A stretch of DNA of 64,000 bases from an uncultured Methylophaga sp. (GCA_937877715.1 CALEHW010000066.1:1-64000); one strand, 5' to 3'. Counted from the stretch's first letter, positions 36,801 through 49,437 are shown. A program made the numbers and translations. Notes: generated from the sequence alone by a model not told the origin.

Positions 36801-36828
36801 AAGGTCAGGAAGTTTACCGGAAAAGAGG

Positions 36829-37326
36829 ATGCAGTACGAAATCGAGAAGGCGGTGCAGTGGTTATCAGACCAGTTACAGGAGAGGGGGTGGAGAGTGGCC
36901 ACCGCAGAATCCTGTACCGCGGGGTGGATCGCCAAGGCGTTGACCGATCCTGCCGGGAGTACAGCCTGGTTCGAGCGAGGGTTTGTGAGCTACTCAAACG
37001 AATCAAAGGTGGAAATGCTGGGGGTCTCCGAGCAGACAATTCAGCAATATGGCGCAGTAAGTGAGGAGACAGTCAGGGAGATGGTCACTGGTGCCCTGGC
37101 TCGTAGCCACGCAGAGGTTACCTTGGCCGTCAGCGGTATAGCCGGGCCATCTGGCGGCAGTGCGGAGAAGCCGGTTGGACTGGTCTGGTTTGGCTGGCAG
37201 TGTGGCGGCCAAGAGCCCCATTGCGAGCAACATATCCTGGATGGGGATCGTGCCGCAGTGCGCGGGCAGACGGTTCTGCTTGCGGTGGAGGGGCTCTCCA
37301 AATTTCTCCGCGGAGATTCCACCTGA
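36829..37326 (+). CDS. pncC: Nicotinamide-nucleotide amidohydrolase PncC
   Basis: PncC (YgaD/CinA C-terminal domain) converts NMN to nicotinate mononucleotide for NAD recycling. The single CinA-C domain shows [36 protein letters not shown], the [23 protein letters not shown] segment and a family-typical length of 165 residues. The ATG at 36829 aligns with E. coli PncC; codons upstream overlap the mutS start region. It precedes recA, as in many gammaproteobacteria. Confidence 0.95.
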   Translation: MQYEIEKAVQWLSDQLQERGWRVATAESCTAGWIAKALTDPAGSTAWFERGFVSYSNESKVEMLGVSEQTIQQYGAVSEETVREMVTGALARSHAEVTLAVSGIAGPSGGSAEKPVGLVWFGWQCGGQEPHCEQHILDGDRAAVRGQTVLLAVEGLSKFLRGDST

Positions 37327-37371
37327 GCGGATAGACCAAGAGCAGCGGGGCAGGAGCAGAACCAAAACCGG

Positions 37372-37427
37372 TTGGGTGGGATTCCTCTTTGTGGGATAAT
37401 TCCGGGTTCTTTTAGCAGTTTTAGCAG
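37372..37427 (+). promoter_or_regulatory. recA promoter with tandem 9-bp repeat
   Basis: TTGGGT (37372-37377), a 17-base spacer and GATAAT (37395-37400) make a moderate promoter. The start of transcription near 37407 is followed by a perfect direct repeat TTTTAGCAG twice (37410-37418 and 37419-37427). I find no CTGT-N8-ACAG LexA box in the 122-base pncC-recA gap. Confidence 0.5.
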
Positions 37428-37448
37428 TTTGATCAATACCAATTCAAG

Positions 37449-38513
37449 ATGAGCGAGAATCGACAGAGAGCACTGCAGGCGGCACTGAGCCAGATCGAAC
37501 GTCAGTTCGGCAAGGGCTCTGTGATGCGGATGGGAGACGACGCTGCACGGCGTGATATCGATACCGTCTCCACTGGATCTCTGGGTCTTGATATTGCACT
37601 GGGGATAGGGGGACTCCCCAGAGGTCGGGTGGTAGAGATCTACGGCCCGGAATCCTCTGGCAAGACCACCCTCACCCTCCATGCAGTGGCAGAGATGCAG
37701 AAACTTGGTGGTACCGCCGCTTTTGTTGATGCCGAACACGCACTCGACCCCAGCTACGCCGCCAAGGTGGGGGTTGATATAGATAACCTTCTCATCTCCC
37801 AGCCCGATACCGGAGAGCAGGCCCTGGAGATAACCGATATGCTGGTACGCTCAGGAGCTGTAGACATCATCGTCATAGACTCAGTAGCAGCACTCACCCC
37901 CAAGGCAGAACTTGAGGGAGATATGGGAGACCATCACGTAGGGCTCCAGGCCAGACTCATGTCTCAGGCCCTGAGAAAACTCACCTCCAACATCCAGCGC
38001 TCCAATACCCTGGTTATCTTCATCAACCAGATCAGGATGAAGATCGGAGTGATGTTTGGCAATCCCGAGACCACTACTGGTGGTAACGCCCTCAAATTTT
38101 ACTCCTCGGTACGTCTCGATATTCGCCGTATTGGAGCCATCAAGAAAGGTGATGAGATCCTCGGTAATGACACCCGGGTCAAGGTGGTAAAGAACAAGGT
38201 AGCCCCTCCCTTTAAACAGGTCACCTTCGATATCCTCTACGGAGAGGGGATCTCCAGAGAGGGGGAGATAATCGATCTTGGCGTACAACAGGGGATCATG
38301 CAGAAATCTGGAGCTTGGTACAGCTACGGTAGTGAGAGAATAGGTCAGGGCAAGGACAAGGTGAGACAATTTCTCAAGGACAATCCCAAGATAGCACAGG
38401 AGATTGAGCAGCAGATACGAGAACAGCTGTTGCCGGAGCGGTCAGGTGGAGTGGCAACAGGTTCGGATAAAGATAGTTCAGTTCAACTGGCACCGTTGGA
38501 AAGTGGAGGCTAG
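37449..38513 (+). CDS. recA: Recombinase RecA
   Basis: RecA forms nucleoprotein filaments for strand exchange and LexA self-cleavage. The sequence is strongly conserved: [19 protein letters not shown], Walker [61 protein letters not shown] and [32 protein letters not shown]. Length is 354 residues with no intein. recX overlaps its end by 11 bases. Confidence 0.99.
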   Translation: MSENRQRALQAALSQIERQFGKGSVMRMGDDAARRDIDTVSTGSLGLDIALGIGGLPRGRVVEIYGPESSGKTTLTLHAVAEMQKLGGTAAFVDAEHALDPSYAAKVGVDIDNLLISQPDTGEQALEITDMLVRSGAVDIIVIDSVAALTPKAELEGDMGDHHVGLQARLMSQALRKLTSNIQRSNTLVIFINQIRMKIGVMFGNPETTTGGNALKFYSSVRLDIRRIGAIKKGDEILGNDTRVKVVKNKVAPPFKQVTFDILYGEGISREGEIIDLGVQQGIMQKSGAWYSYGSERIGQGKDKVRQFLKDNPKIAQEIEQQIREQLLPERSGGVATGSDKDSSVQLAPLESGG

Positions 38514-38970
38514 AGATAGCTCCCATGCGCGTGACCAGGCCCTGCGTCTGCTGGCACGGAGAGAACACTCGATACTTGAGTTGAGGCGCAAGCTGGTCGG
38601 CAGGGGTTATGGGGAGGAGATAGTTACCCCCCTGCTGAGTGAGCTGGTTGAGGAGGGAGTGCTGAGTGAGGAGCGCTTCGCTGAAAGTTATGTGCGCTCA
38701 CGAGTTGGCCAGGGGTTGGGGCCATACCGTATAGAGCGGGAGCTACAGGAGCGAGGAGTTTCAGATGGCAAGATTGAGTCAGCCATGGCACCCTACGCAG
38801 ATGGATGGAATAGTACTGCAGTGGCGGTCAGGGAGAAAAAATTTGGTACGGGAAGAATTGATGGTTTCACTGAACGGGCACGGCAACAGCGCTTTCTGCA
38901 GTACCGGGGATTTACCCATGAGCAGATTCGGGCTGCAATCGAACGCAGTGGTTCAGAGAGACAACAGTAG
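38503..38970 (+). CDS. recX: RecA regulatory protein RecX
   Basis: RecX caps and limits RecA filaments. The three-helix repeats are visible ([61 protein letters not shown], and [20 protein letters not shown]). I chose the GTG at 38503, overlapping the recA stop by 11 bases, giving 155 residues. An earlier in-frame start would lie deep inside recA and encode non-family sequence. alaS follows 36 bases later. Confidence 0.93.
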   Translation: MEARDSSHARDQALRLLARREHSILELRRKLVGRGYGEEIVTPLLSELVEEGVLSEERFAESYVRSRVGQGLGPYRIERELQERGVSDGKIESAMAPYADGWNSTAVAVREKKFGTGRIDGFTERARQQRFLQYRGFTHEQIRAAIERSGSERQQ

Positions 38971-39006
38971 TAGTGATGTGTAACAGAGAGAGCAAGATAG
39001 CAAGTA

Positions 39007-41609
<2,603 letters not shown>

Positions 41610-41610
<1 letters not shown>

Positions 41611-42839
41611 TGGCACTTATAGTACAGAAATATGGTGGCACCTCTGTTGGTAGCGTTAAACGAATTGAAGCGGTGGCGGACAAGGTCAAGGAATGGCATG
41701 ATCGTGGCAACCAGATGGTTGTCGTAGTCTCTGCTATGAGTGGTGAAACCAATCGGATTGTATCTCTAGCGAAGGAGATCGACCCCAGCCCGACTCCACG
41801 TGAACTGGATGTAGCGATGGCAACCGGAGAGCAGGTGACCATTGCCCTGTTGACAATTGCGCTGGAGAAGAGAGGGGTGCCGGCCCGCTCCTATACCGGT
41901 CCACAGGTACAGATTCTTACCGACAGCTCCCACAACAAGGCACGCATTCTCGATATTGATGCGCGACGAGTACGTGATGATCTGGATAAAGGGCATGTTA
42001 TCGTGGTTGCCGGCTTTCAGGGGACAGATGAGAATGGAAATATAACCACCCTGGGGAGAGGCGGCTCCGACACCTCTGCGGTTGCAATAGCCGCCGCAAT
42101 CAATGCTGACGAGTGCCAGATCTACACAGATGTGGATGGTGTCTATACCACTGACCCCCGCGTCGTCCCCAATGCGCGGCGCATGGATCGCATCACATTT
42201 GAGGAGATGCTAGAGATGGCCAGCCTTGGCTCCAAGGTGCTACAGATCCGTGCCGTGGAGTTTGCCGGAAAATATAATGTCCCCCTTCGGGTGCTCTCCA
42301 GTTTTGAGGATGGCTCCGGAACACTGATTACATTTGAGGAAGAAGGAATGGAACAGCCAGTTATCTCAGGAATTGCCTTTCAGCGTGATGAAGCCAAATT
42401 GACGGTACGTGGTGTACCCGATGAGCCAGGAGTAGCCAGCAAGATTCTGGTTGCAATTGCGGACAAGAATATCGAGATTGACATGATTGTGCAGAATATC
42501 GCCAATGATGGCACCACCGACTTCACATTTACAGTTCATCGCAATGATTACCAGCAGGCAATGGCTGCTCTGGAAAAGATAGGTGAGGAGCTGGGAGCCC
42601 GTGAGACCATTGGTGACCGACAAATTGTAAAGCTCTCGCTGGTAGGTGTGGGAATGCGATCTCATGCCGGTATCGCCAGCCAGATGTTTGAGGCACTGGC
42701 CAAAGAGGGGGTCAATATACAGATGATCTCCACCTCGGAGATCAAAATCTCGGTCATTATTGACGAGAAATACCTGGAGCTGGCGGTACGTGCGTTGCAT
42801 AACTCATTTGAGCTTGATGCAGAACCGGCAGCCAACTGA
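41610..42839 (+). CDS. lysC: Aspartate kinase
   Basis: This enzyme phosphorylates aspartate at the head of lysine, threonine and methionine synthesis. The kinase domain shows ALIVQKYGGTSVGSVKRI, VVVVSAMSGETNRI, LGRGGSDTSAVAIAAAI and YTDVDGVYTTDPR. Two ACT regulatory domains follow (LTVRGVPDEPGVASKIL and LSLVGVGMRSHAGIASQMFEAL), which suggests feedback control. Length is 409 residues. The alaS-lysC-csrA order is as in Pseudomonas and relatives, not E. coli. Confidence 0.97.
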
Positions 42840-42903
42840 TCCGGAGCCCCAACTTCACTAAAGGGTGAATTTCTAATGTTCTAGCAATTGTTTGATTGAG
42901 CGG

Positions 42904-42958
42904 TATACTCGACCCTGTCAACGGAATGGAGCCGTTGAGACGATAATAATAAATGGAG
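42904..42958 (+). promoter_or_regulatory. csrA promoter and CsrA-type leader sites
   Basis: TATACT (42904-42909) is a likely -10. The leader contains a hairpin CAACGG-AATGGAG-CCGTTG (42919-42937) whose loop carries GGA, the CsrA recognition core. The same seven bases AATGGAG recur at 42952-42958, overlapping the csrA ribosome site. Paired GGA sites, one in a loop and one at the ribosome site, are how CsrA represses its targets, so autoregulation is likely. Confidence 0.65.
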
Positions 42959-42964
42959 AGAGGG

Positions 42965-43150
42965 ATGCTGATACTGACAAGGCGAGTCGGAGAGACAGTG
43001 CGGATAGGGGATGATGTATCTATCACTGTATTGGGGGTAAAAGGCAATCAGGTGCGGGTTGGGATTGATGCACCACGAGAGGTTGCGGTTCACCGTGAGG
43101 AGATCTACCAGAGAATCCTCGGTGAGGAAAATGGCAACGAAGAAGAGTAG
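42965..43150 (+). CDS. csrA: Carbon storage regulator CsrA
   Basis: CsrA (RsmA) is a dimeric RNA-binding post-transcriptional regulator. The 61-residue protein starts [24 protein letters not shown], keeps [28 protein letters not shown] (Arg44 region) and ends with an acidic tail. I chose the ATG at 42965 because every CsrA begins MLILTR; GGAGAGAGGG precedes it. tRNA-Ser lies downstream, as after E. coli csrA. Confidence 0.98.
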   Translation: MLILTRRVGETVRIGDDVSITVLGVKGNQVRVGIDAPREVAVHREEIYQRILGEENGNEEE

Positions 43151-43298
43151 CCATTGTAAAAAAACTGGATAAAACTGTAGCTGCCATCTTTACCTGCTGG
43201 CCGCGTAAAGGTATCCTTTGCGCCGTTCTTAAAGCAGAGCAGAGCTCCTGTCCGGGGCCTTCCTCTCTGTCCGCCGGGAACCCGTAAATTTTCTTAAT

Positions 43299-43391
43299 GG
43301 AGAAGTGGCCGAGAGGCTGAAGGCGCTCCCCTGCTAAGGGAGTATGGGGTTAATAGCTCCATCGAGGGTTCGAATCCCTCCTTCTCCGCCA
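43299..43391 (+). tRNA. tRNA-Ser (anticodon GCT)
   Basis: The acceptor GGAGAAG/CTTCTCC, discriminator G and encoded CCA frame a 93-base tRNA. The anticodon arm CTCCC-CTGCTAA-GGGAG gives anticodon GCT for AGC/AGU serine codons. The long variable arm and GGTTCGAATCC in the T loop fit tRNA-Ser. Its place after csrA matches serV in E. coli. Confidence 0.97.
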
Positions 43392-43474
43392 TTATTTCCT
43401 GCCTCCAGTATGTTCAGTGCCTTCCGCTGTTTTCGGTATGGTGCTGAAATGGATTGCTCTGTAAGATAGGCGGC

Positions 43475-44236
43475 ATGCAGAAACTAGCACCACTTCATCT
43501 GCTCGTTATGACATTCATTATCACACTGAATGCACCCCAGTCAGTGGCAGACGAGATACGCGTTGCGGTAGCAAGCAACTTTGCTGAGACAATCAAGGTG
43601 ATTGCTCAGCGCTTTGAGGCGGAGAGCGGGCACACTGTAAAGCTGGTATTTGGTTCTACCGGAAAGCACTATGCGCAGATCATGAATGGTGCTCCCTTTA
43701 ATCTTTTTTTTGCCGCTGATGCGAGAAGGGTGAAACTTCTGGAGAAGGAGGGGGTGACTGTGTCAGGAAGCAGAGTTACCTACGCTATCGGCAGATTGGT
43801 TCTCTGGAGTCCGCTGGATGGTTATGTGGACCCAGAGGGGGAAATTATTGAGGATGGGGGATTCCGTTATCTGGCTATTGCCAACCCCAAGCTTGCACCA
43901 TACGGCAAGGCAGCCCAGAAGGTCTTGCAGGGGCGTGGGTTATGGAGTGAATTGAGGGGCAGGATGGTGCGTGGGGAGAATATCGGGCAGACGTTTCAGT
44001 TTGTCAAAAGTGGCAATGTCGAGTTGGGTTTTGTGGCCTACTCCCAGGTGAAGCGTCCAGACTATCCTGTTGAGGGGGCGCTCTGGGAGGTTCCACAGCG
44101 ACTCTATCCACCAATCATACAGCAGGCGGTGTTGCTGAAACGTGGCGACAGTAGTGCGGCGCGTGCTTTTTTCTCATTTGTGCAGGGTAGTGAGGCCCGG
44201 GAGATTATCGGTGAATTTGGGTATGGAGTACCATGA
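43475..44236 (+). CDS. modA: Molybdate ABC transporter substrate-binding protein
   Basis: ModA captures molybdate (or tungstate) in the periplasm. A signal peptide ([24 protein letters not shown]) precedes the mature start [58 protein letters not shown], where Ser and Thr residues bind the oxyanion. [17 protein letters not shown] is also typical. I chose the ATG at 43475 with an AGGCGG ribosome site; a TTG at 43454 is less likely. The length is 253 residues. It overlaps modB by 4 bases. Confidence 0.95.
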   Translation: MQKLAPLHLLVMTFIITLNAPQSVADEIRVAVASNFAETIKVIAQRFEAESGHTVKLVFGSTGKHYAQIMNGAPFNLFFAADARRVKLLEKEGVTVSGSRVTYAIGRLVLWSPLDGYVDPEGEIIEDGGFRYLAIANPKLAPYGKAAQKVLQGRGLWSELRGRMVRGENIGQTFQFVKSGNVELGFVAYSQVKRPDYPVEGALWEVPQRLYPPIIQQAVLLKRGDSSAARAFFSFVQGSEAREIIGEFGYGVP

Positions 44237-44916
44237 TGCTAGCTGAATCAGATATTGCAGCTATTGCCATTACCCTCAAATTGGCCGCTATCAGTACAGT
44301 GATCCTGCTGCTATTGGGGACACCGCTGGCTTGGTGGATGGCTCGTACCCGTTGGCGTTTCAAGGTTCTGCTGGAGGCGGTGGTTGCCTTGCCACTGGTG
44401 TTGCCGCCAACAGTTTTGGGGTTCTACCTGCTGGTCGCCCTTGGTCCTCATGGCCCGGTGGGCGGATTGATGGAGTGGTTAGGTGGTCAGCCCCTGGCCT
44501 TCACCTTTGCCGGTCTGGTTGTCGGTTCGGTAATCTACTCCATGCCATTTGTGGTGCAACCACTGCAGAGCGCATTCAGTACAATTGGGCAGCGCCCTAT
44601 GGAGGTGGCTGCAACTCTGCGCGCCTCACCTCTGGATCGGTTCCTCACTGTGGCCCTGCCCCTGGCTCGATCTGGTTTTTTGACTGCGGCGGTACTCGGA
44701 TTTGCCCATACGGTAGGGGAGTTTGGTGTTGTACTGATGATTGGGGGCAATATACCAGGAGAGACTCAGGTGCTCTCCATAGCTATTTATGACCATGTTG
44801 AGGCGCTTGAGTATGGCCATGCTCACTGGTTGTCTGGCGCTCTGTTACTGCTCTCATTCCTGATGCTGGTTGCAGTCTACACCTTTAATCGTCGCTTCTC
44901 GGTGGTGAAGATATGA
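44233..44916 (+). CDS. modB: Molybdate ABC transporter permease
   Basis: ModB is the membrane channel of the molybdate importer. The 227-residue protein has about five membrane helices and the ABC coupling (EAA) loop [25 protein letters not shown], followed by [21 protein letters not shown], a ModB signature. It overlaps modA and modC by 4 bases each, so the subunits are translationally coupled. Confidence 0.96.
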   Translation: MMLAESDIAAIAITLKLAAISTVILLLLGTPLAWWMARTRWRFKVLLEAVVALPLVLPPTVLGFYLLVALGPHGPVGGLMEWLGGQPLAFTFAGLVVGSVIYSMPFVVQPLQSAFSTIGQRPMEVAATLRASPLDRFLTVALPLARSGFLTAAVLGFAHTVGEFGVVLMIGGNIPGETQVLSIAIYDHVEALEYGHAHWLSGALLLLSFLMLVAVYTFNRRFSVVKI

Positions 44917-45980
44917 CCATTGAGGGCCGCTTCAAGATCAATCGGGAGGAGTTTCTGCTCGATGTTGATCTCGAAATTCCTGCACGTGGAGTTACCGCCC
45001 TGTTTGGCCCCTCGGGGTGTGGCAAGACTACACTGTTGCGGGCCATTGCCGGGCTGGAGCGAAGTGATGACGGCTTTCTGCGAGTGGGGGATATGCTGTG
45101 GCAGGACGGTACAAACTTTGTCCCTCCCCACAAGCGCCAACTCGGTTATGTGTTTCAGGAGGCGAGCCTCTTTACCCATCTTAATGTACGACAGAATCTT
45201 GAGTACGGCATCAAACGGGTGCCGGCGGCAGAGCGTAAGGTCTCAATGGAGCGGGCTGTTGAGTTGTTGGGGATAGGGGAGCTACTGGAGCGCGCAACCG
45301 ATGGTCTTTCTGGCGGGGAGAGGCAGCGGGTGGCAATTGCCAGGGCGTTGGCAATCAGCCCTAAAATTCTGTTGATGGATGAACCGCTGTCGGCACTTGA
45401 TATGGTACGCAAAAGAGAGATCATGCCCTATCTGGAGTCACTGCATGATGAGCTCGATATTCCACTGATCTATGTGAGTCACTCACCTGATGAGGTTGCC
45501 CGTCTGGCAGACCATTTGGTGCTACTGGAGAATGGGCGGATTGGAGGTACTGGTGCGATTGGTGAGATATTGACCAGGTTTGATCTCCCACTTGCCCACG
45601 GTGATGATGCGGCTGCACTTATAGAGGCCCGGGTGGCAAGTCACGATGCCCAATTTAACCTAACCTATATAGATTTCCTAGGGGGCAGATTTACTGTGGC
45701 ACACAGGGCATTGCCAATAGGTCACCCGGTGCGTCTGCGGGTTGCGGCACGTGATGTCAGCCTGACCCGGGAGCACCAATCTGGCACAAGTATCCTCAAC
45801 ATATTCCCGGTGGTTGTTGATGAAATCACTATTGAGGGGAATGCGCAGGTTATGGTCCGGTTGGTTACAGAGGGGATTCCACTGCTCTCCCGTATCACCC
45901 GTAAATCGGCCGATCTGCTTGGTCTTGAACAGGGGAAATCGCTCTATGCACAGATCAAAAGCGTGGCCCTATTGTCATGA
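44913..45980 (+). CDS. modC: Molybdate ABC transporter ATP-binding protein
   Basis: ModC powers molybdate import. It has Walker [14 protein letters not shown], the signature [15 protein letters not shown], Walker [13 protein letters not shown] and the switch histidine in [10 protein letters not shown]-terminal TOBE/Mop-type domain (about residues 290-355) would allow trans-inhibition by the substrate. Length is 355 residues. No ModE regulator is present nearby. Confidence 0.96.
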   Translation: MTIEGRFKINREEFLLDVDLEIPARGVTALFGPSGCGKTTLLRAIAGLERSDDGFLRVGDMLWQDGTNFVPPHKRQLGYVFQEASLFTHLNVRQNLEYGIKRVPAAERKVSMERAVELLGIGELLERATDGLSGGERQRVAIARALAISPKILLMDEPLSALDMVRKREIMPYLESLHDELDIPLIYVSHSPDEVARLADHLVLLENGRIGGTGAIGEILTRFDLPLAHGDDAAALIEARVASHDAQFNLTYIDFLGGRFTVAHRALPIGHPVRLRVAARDVSLTREHQSGTSILNIFPVVVDEITIEGNAQVMVRLVTEGIPLLSRITRKSADLLGLEQGKSLYAQIKSVALLS

Positions 45981-45993
45981 ACGGTACAACTAA

Positions 45994-46491
45994 ATGAAGC
46001 ATGAAGAGAAGGTATCAATCCTGTTTGTCTGCATGGGAAATATCTGCAGATCACCCACAGCCCACGGCGTCTTCAGAAAGATGATTGATGATGAGGGGTT
46101 GAGTGAGCAGATCGGGATCGACTCAGCGGGCACCCACTCCTACCATGTTGGACATCCGCCCGATGAGAGGGCACAGCAGACTGCACAGCGCAGAGGTCTG
46201 GATATGAGCGATCTGCGTGCTCGCAAGGCGAAGGAGCGTGATTTTGACCGTTTTGATCTGGTACTGGCGATGGATCGTGACAACTACGCCATCCTCGAGT
46301 CATATACTACTTCGGCAACAGCAGAGAAGTTACGGCTGTTTATGGAATTTGCCCCCGACCACTGGCGCACCAGTGAGGTGCCAGACCCATATTATGGTGG
46401 CCCCAACGGTTTTGAGCAGGTGTTTGATATGGTAGAGGACGCCTCCCGCGGACTGATCCGCCATCTGCGGGAGCAGTATGGCCTTGAGTAG
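45994..46491 (+). CDS. Low-molecular-weight protein-tyrosine phosphatase
   Basis: The catalytic loop VCMGNICRSPTA carries C13, R19 and S20 of the C-x5-R-S signature. The general acid is the Asp of VPDPYYGG. The length of 165 residues and the single domain fit the family. Bacterial members often act on tyrosine kinases of polysaccharide export, but none is nearby, so the substrate is unknown. It follows modC after 13 bases and converges on rne, with 5 bases between stops. Confidence 0.94.
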   Translation: MKHEEKVSILFVCMGNICRSPTAHGVFRKMIDDEGLSEQIGIDSAGTHSYHVGHPPDERAQQTAQRRGLDMSDLRARKAKERDFDRFDLVLAMDRDNYAILESYTTSATAEKLRLFMEFAPDHWRTSEVPDPYYGGPNGFEQVFDMVEDASRGLIRHLREQYGLE

Positions 46492-46496
46492 TTTTC

Positions 46497-48908
46497 CTAT
46501 TCTGCAGCTCCGCTTGCTGTCGGCTCTTTAGGAGCCTTTTCAGTAGGCTTTGGTGCAGGTTTCTCTTTAGTCTGAGCAGGCTTCTCAGCAGGCTTCTTAG
46601 GAGGCTGTTTTGTCTTACTATCCCTCTTTTCGGTTACTGGAGATGATTTTGAGTCACTCCTTGGCGCATCACTGGAAGCAGTCTCATTTTTTGCCACTTT
46701 CTCGGTTGCCGGTTTCGTGGCTCTGCCTCTGTTCTCGTTAGCAGGTTTAGGTTTCTGCTGCCCCTCACTTTTTTGCGGAGCTGGCTTTTCGCCCTTTGTT
46801 TCGGTTTGCTGAGAGCTGTTCTGCTGTTGACCCTGATCTTTTCCCTGCTGCTGCCTTCCGCGATTGCCACCAGAGCGTGAACGTCTTCTTTTCTGTCCTT
46901 GACCTTGTTTGCCCTGACCTTGACCCTGCTTCTGTCCCTGTCCCTGTCCCTGTTTTTGCCCCTGCTGCTCTCCCTGACTCTGGTTGCCTCTCTGCTCTTG
47001 TTTTTCGCCACCGCCTCGTTTGGACTGGGAGCGACTTCTGTTGCCCTGGCCACGACGAGAGGGGTGTCTGCCACCGCCGCTGCTACGATTTCCGCCCTGG
47101 CGATCTCTCCCGCGCCCACGGCCACGATTGCGCTGATTGGAGGATCTTCTCTTCTCTTCCTCCTCTCTCTTTTTCTTCTCTTCCTTGCCTCCACCAAATA
47201 GGGTGTTGAAGAGTTTTTTGATAAAGGATGGGGACTCCTCCGTCTGTTTTTTCTGGGGTTGTGGTTTTCTCTTTCTCTCTACCTGAGGGGCTGGTGCGGA
47301 CGGCATGATCTCACTAACAGCAGGCTTGTCACGTTGTGCTGTGGCCGCCTCACTTATGATCTCATCTCTCTCCTGTGGATGCTCCTCTACACGCTGGTAA
47401 CTGGGGCGCCTGTCCTGCTCTTTGTCCTGAGCTCCCGATTTTGCCTTTGCGCGTTCAATGCTGTAATGAGGGGTTTCCAGTGAGTGGTTGGGGATAAGGA
47501 TAATAGAGACATTGCAGCGTGACTCCATCTCGGAGATTGTGTCACGTTTCTCGTTTAGCAGATAGGTTGCTACAGGGATAGGAAGCTGGGCTGTAACCTG
47601 CCCAACTCCATCCTTTAGAGACTCCTCCTGAATCAGACGCAGGACCGAGAGGGCGATTGACTGAGTGCCACGAATAGTTCCCTGTCCACTACAGCGAGGG
47701 CAGACGTTATGTGCGGATTCACCAAGAGATGGGCGTAGGCGCTGGCGTGACATCTCCAGCAGACCAAAGCGGGAGATTCGTCCGACCTGAACTCGTGCCC
47801 GATCATACTGCAGGGCGTCCCTCAGACGGTTCTCAACTGCGTGTTGGTTTTTGCTCGCCCGCATATCGATAAAGTCGATTACCACAAGTCCACCACTATC
47901 CCTGAGGCGCAGTTGACGGGCGATCTCGTCAGCCGCTTCGAGGTTGGCGTTGAGGGCGGTCTCCTCGATGTTGCTCCCCTTGGTTGCCCGAGCGGAGTTG
48001 ATATCAATTGAGATCAGGGCCTCGGTGGGATCAATTACGATTGAGCCTCCAGACGGTAGTCGTACCTCTCTCTGAAAGGCGGACTCGAGCTGACTCTCAA
48101 CCTGGAAGCGGGTGAAGATTGGCGATCCATCCTGATAGTGTTTCAGCTTTTTCAAGTTGCGTGGCATCACTCGTGACATGAATTCATGAGCGGTGTGATA
48201 GGTGTCCTCATCATCGATTAGGATCTCACCGATATCATCACGCAGGTAATCACGGATGGCACGGATGACGATATCACTCTCACGGTAGATCAGGAAGGGG
48301 GCCGGTTTCTCAGCCGCACTCTCGATACTGCTCCAGATCTGATGCTGATAATCAAGGTCCCACTGCAGCTCCTCGGTTGTCTTGCCAACCCCGGCGGTAC
48401 GGATGATGGCACCTGACCCTTTGGGGATATTCATATCGCGCATTGCGGAACGGAGCTCCTGGCGCTCTTTGCCCTCGATTCTGCGAGAGATGCCGCCAGC
48501 GCGGGGGTTATTGGGCATGTAGACGAGATAACGTCCAGCCATGCTGACGAAGGTCGTCAACGCAGCCCCTTTATTGCCGCGCTCCTCCTTCTCGATTTGA
48601 ATGATGACCTCTTGCCCCTCACTTACCGCATTGGCAATATTCGGGCGGCCGCCACCATCGGATGCACCATCCTTGAAATAGTTGCGGGAGATCTCCTTGA
48701 AGGGGAGGAATCCGTGTCGATCGCAACCATAGTTGACAAAGGCTGCCTCCAGACTGGGTTCAACGCGGGTGATCTTGCCCTTGTAGATGTTGCCCTTTTT
48801 CTTTTCATAAGCGGCGCTTTCGATATCAAGGTCGTAAAGATGCTGGCCATCGACCAGTGCAACACGCAACTCTTCCTGTTGAGTCGCATTCATTAAAATT
48901 CTTTTCAT
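46497..48908 (-). CDS. rne: Ribonuclease E
   Basis: RNase E is the membrane-associated endoribonuclease that starts mRNA decay and processes rRNA and tRNA. The catalytic half shows the start [22 protein letters not shown], an S1 domain ([23 protein letters not shown]), the metal site Asp in VVIDFIDM and NRLRDAL, and the zinc link CPRCSGQG. The C-terminal half is a disordered scaffold with basic Arg-rich parts and a Gln-Gly repeat tract (about residues 643-673). I chose the ATG at 48908, matching the conserved start, giving 803 residues. It is divergent from rluC. Confidence 0.96.
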   Translation of the reverse strand: MKRILMNATQQEELRVALVDGQHLYDLDIESAAYEKKKGNIYKGKITRVEPSLEAAFVNYGCDRHGFLPFKEISRNYFKDGASDGGGRPNIANAVSEGQEVIIQIEKEERGNKGAALTTFVSMAGRYLVYMPNNPRAGGISRRIEGKERQELRSAMRDMNIPKGSGAIIRTAGVGKTTEELQWDLDYQHQIWSSIESAAEKPAPFLIYRESDIVIRAIRDYLRDDIGEILIDDEDTYHTAHEFMSRVMPRNLKKLKHYQDGSPIFTRFQVESQLESAFQREVRLPSGGSIVIDPTEALISIDINSARATKGSNIEETALNANLEAADEIARQLRLRDSGGLVVIDFIDMRASKNQHAVENRLRDALQYDRARVQVGRISRFGLLEMSRQRLRPSLGESAHNVCPRCSGQGTIRGTQSIALSVLRLIQEESLKDGVGQVTAQLPIPVATYLLNEKRDTISEMESRCNVSIILIPNHSLETPHYSIERAKAKSGAQDKEQDRRPSYQRVEEHPQERDEIISEAATAQRDKPAVSEIMPSAPAPQVERKRKPQPQKKQTEESPSFIKKLFNTLFGGGKEEKKKREEEEKRRSSNQRNRGRGRGRDRQGGNRSSGGGRHPSRRGQGNRSRSQSKRGGGEKQEQRGNQSQGEQQGQKQGQGQGQKQGQGQGKQGQGQKRRRSRSGGNRGRQQQGKDQGQQQNSSQQTETKGEKPAPQKSEGQQKPKPANENRGRATKPATEKVAKNETASSDAPRSDSKSSPVTEKRDSKTKQPPKKPAEKPAQTKEKPAPKPTEKAPKEPTASGAAE

Positions 48909-48945
48909 TATCAAGTTCTCTATTTTTCGTTCCGGCAAGAACCGA

Positions 48946-48971
48946 CGGAGTCAGCCATAGGCCGGCTACCA
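48946..48971. repeat. Third copy of the hflK-leader repeat, in the rne leader
   Basis: These 26 bases match the 11386-11411 element at 22 of 26 positions. They share CGGAGTC, GCCA, AGGCC and ACCA and differ mostly by transitions. The copy lies within the rne 5' leader, on the strand opposite to rne transcription. The same hairpin core (GTCAGCC-ATA-GGCCGGC) persists with one mismatch and one wobble. Confidence 0.65.
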
Positions 48972-49026
48972 AATCAGAGAGACTCGGGATGGAGGGGAAA
49001 ATCGATCAGACAGGGGAGTAGGTGAT

Positions 49027-49043
49027 CGAGAATATGATTCTCG
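49027..49043 (-). promoter_or_regulatory. Perfect hairpin in the rne leader
   Basis: CGAGAAT and ATTCTCG flank a 3-base loop in a perfect 7-bp stem. It lies about 120 bases upstream of the rne start, inside the predicted untranslated leader. RNase E autoregulates through leader stem-loops in E. coli; this could serve the same purpose but shows no specific similarity that I can see. Confidence 0.5.
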
Positions 49044-49072
49044 TATTACAGGGTAAAATAACTTGTTTCTCT

Positions 49073-49078
49073 ATTATA
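49073..49078 (-). promoter_or_regulatory. -10 element of the rne promoter
   Basis: On the minus strand a perfect TATAAT lies at 49073-49078, which would give an rne leader of about 160 bases. No good -35 is visible, so an activator could be needed. Confidence 0.5.
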
Positions 49079-49107
49079 AAACACTTAGTTACTGTTCTGT
49101 TTACCAT

Positions 49108-49153
49108 TTGTGAGATCAATGTCTCACAAGCTTGACACGGCATCACCATGTCA
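49108..49153. promoter_or_regulatory. Two adjacent dyads between rne and rluC
   Basis: A perfect 8-bp inverted repeat TTGTGAGA-N6-TCTCACAA spans 49108-49129. Right after it TGACACGG-N5-CCATGTCA spans 49133-49153, matching at 7 of 8 positions. A TTGACA at 49132-49137 overlaps the second dyad and could be a plus-strand -35. Together they look like operators in the divergent rne-rluC region. The remaining bases to rluC (49154-49437) are AT-rich and hold no convincing gene. Confidence 0.55.
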
Positions 49154-49437
49154 GAAATATATTCCTCTGCTGAAGATGACTCTCAAAACCTTCTGTTCTG
49201 GTCTCTCTTCACAACGTGTTCTTCCGGACCGTCTTGTTCTATTCTCGATTACCCCATCAAATGACAGGGTCTGCCCATTAAATTCTTTTAATTACATCAC
49301 TCTCAAAGCATGGGCATTCAATAATGTCTCCATGTTTTTGGTTTTCCAAACTTATTATGGTTTACTCACAATGAGTAGTGTGGTCTCGAACTATACCAGT
49401 GAATTCTTTACTCCGCAATCGGTTAAAATGTCTCCCT

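Noticed and set aside
36801-36935. Upstream extension of MutS by 45 residues
   Set aside because: It is not MutS-like and would overlap the divergent pncC gene. The ATG at 36800 matches the family start.
46889-46978. Repeated CCCTGTCCCTG-type units as a CRISPR or minisatellite
   Set aside because: They are the Gln-Gly codons of the rne coding sequence read in reverse, with no spacers.
49109-49128. CRP-type site TGTGA...TCACA
   Set aside because: The half-sites are 10 bases apart, not the 6 needed for CRP, so I list it only as an unassigned dyad.
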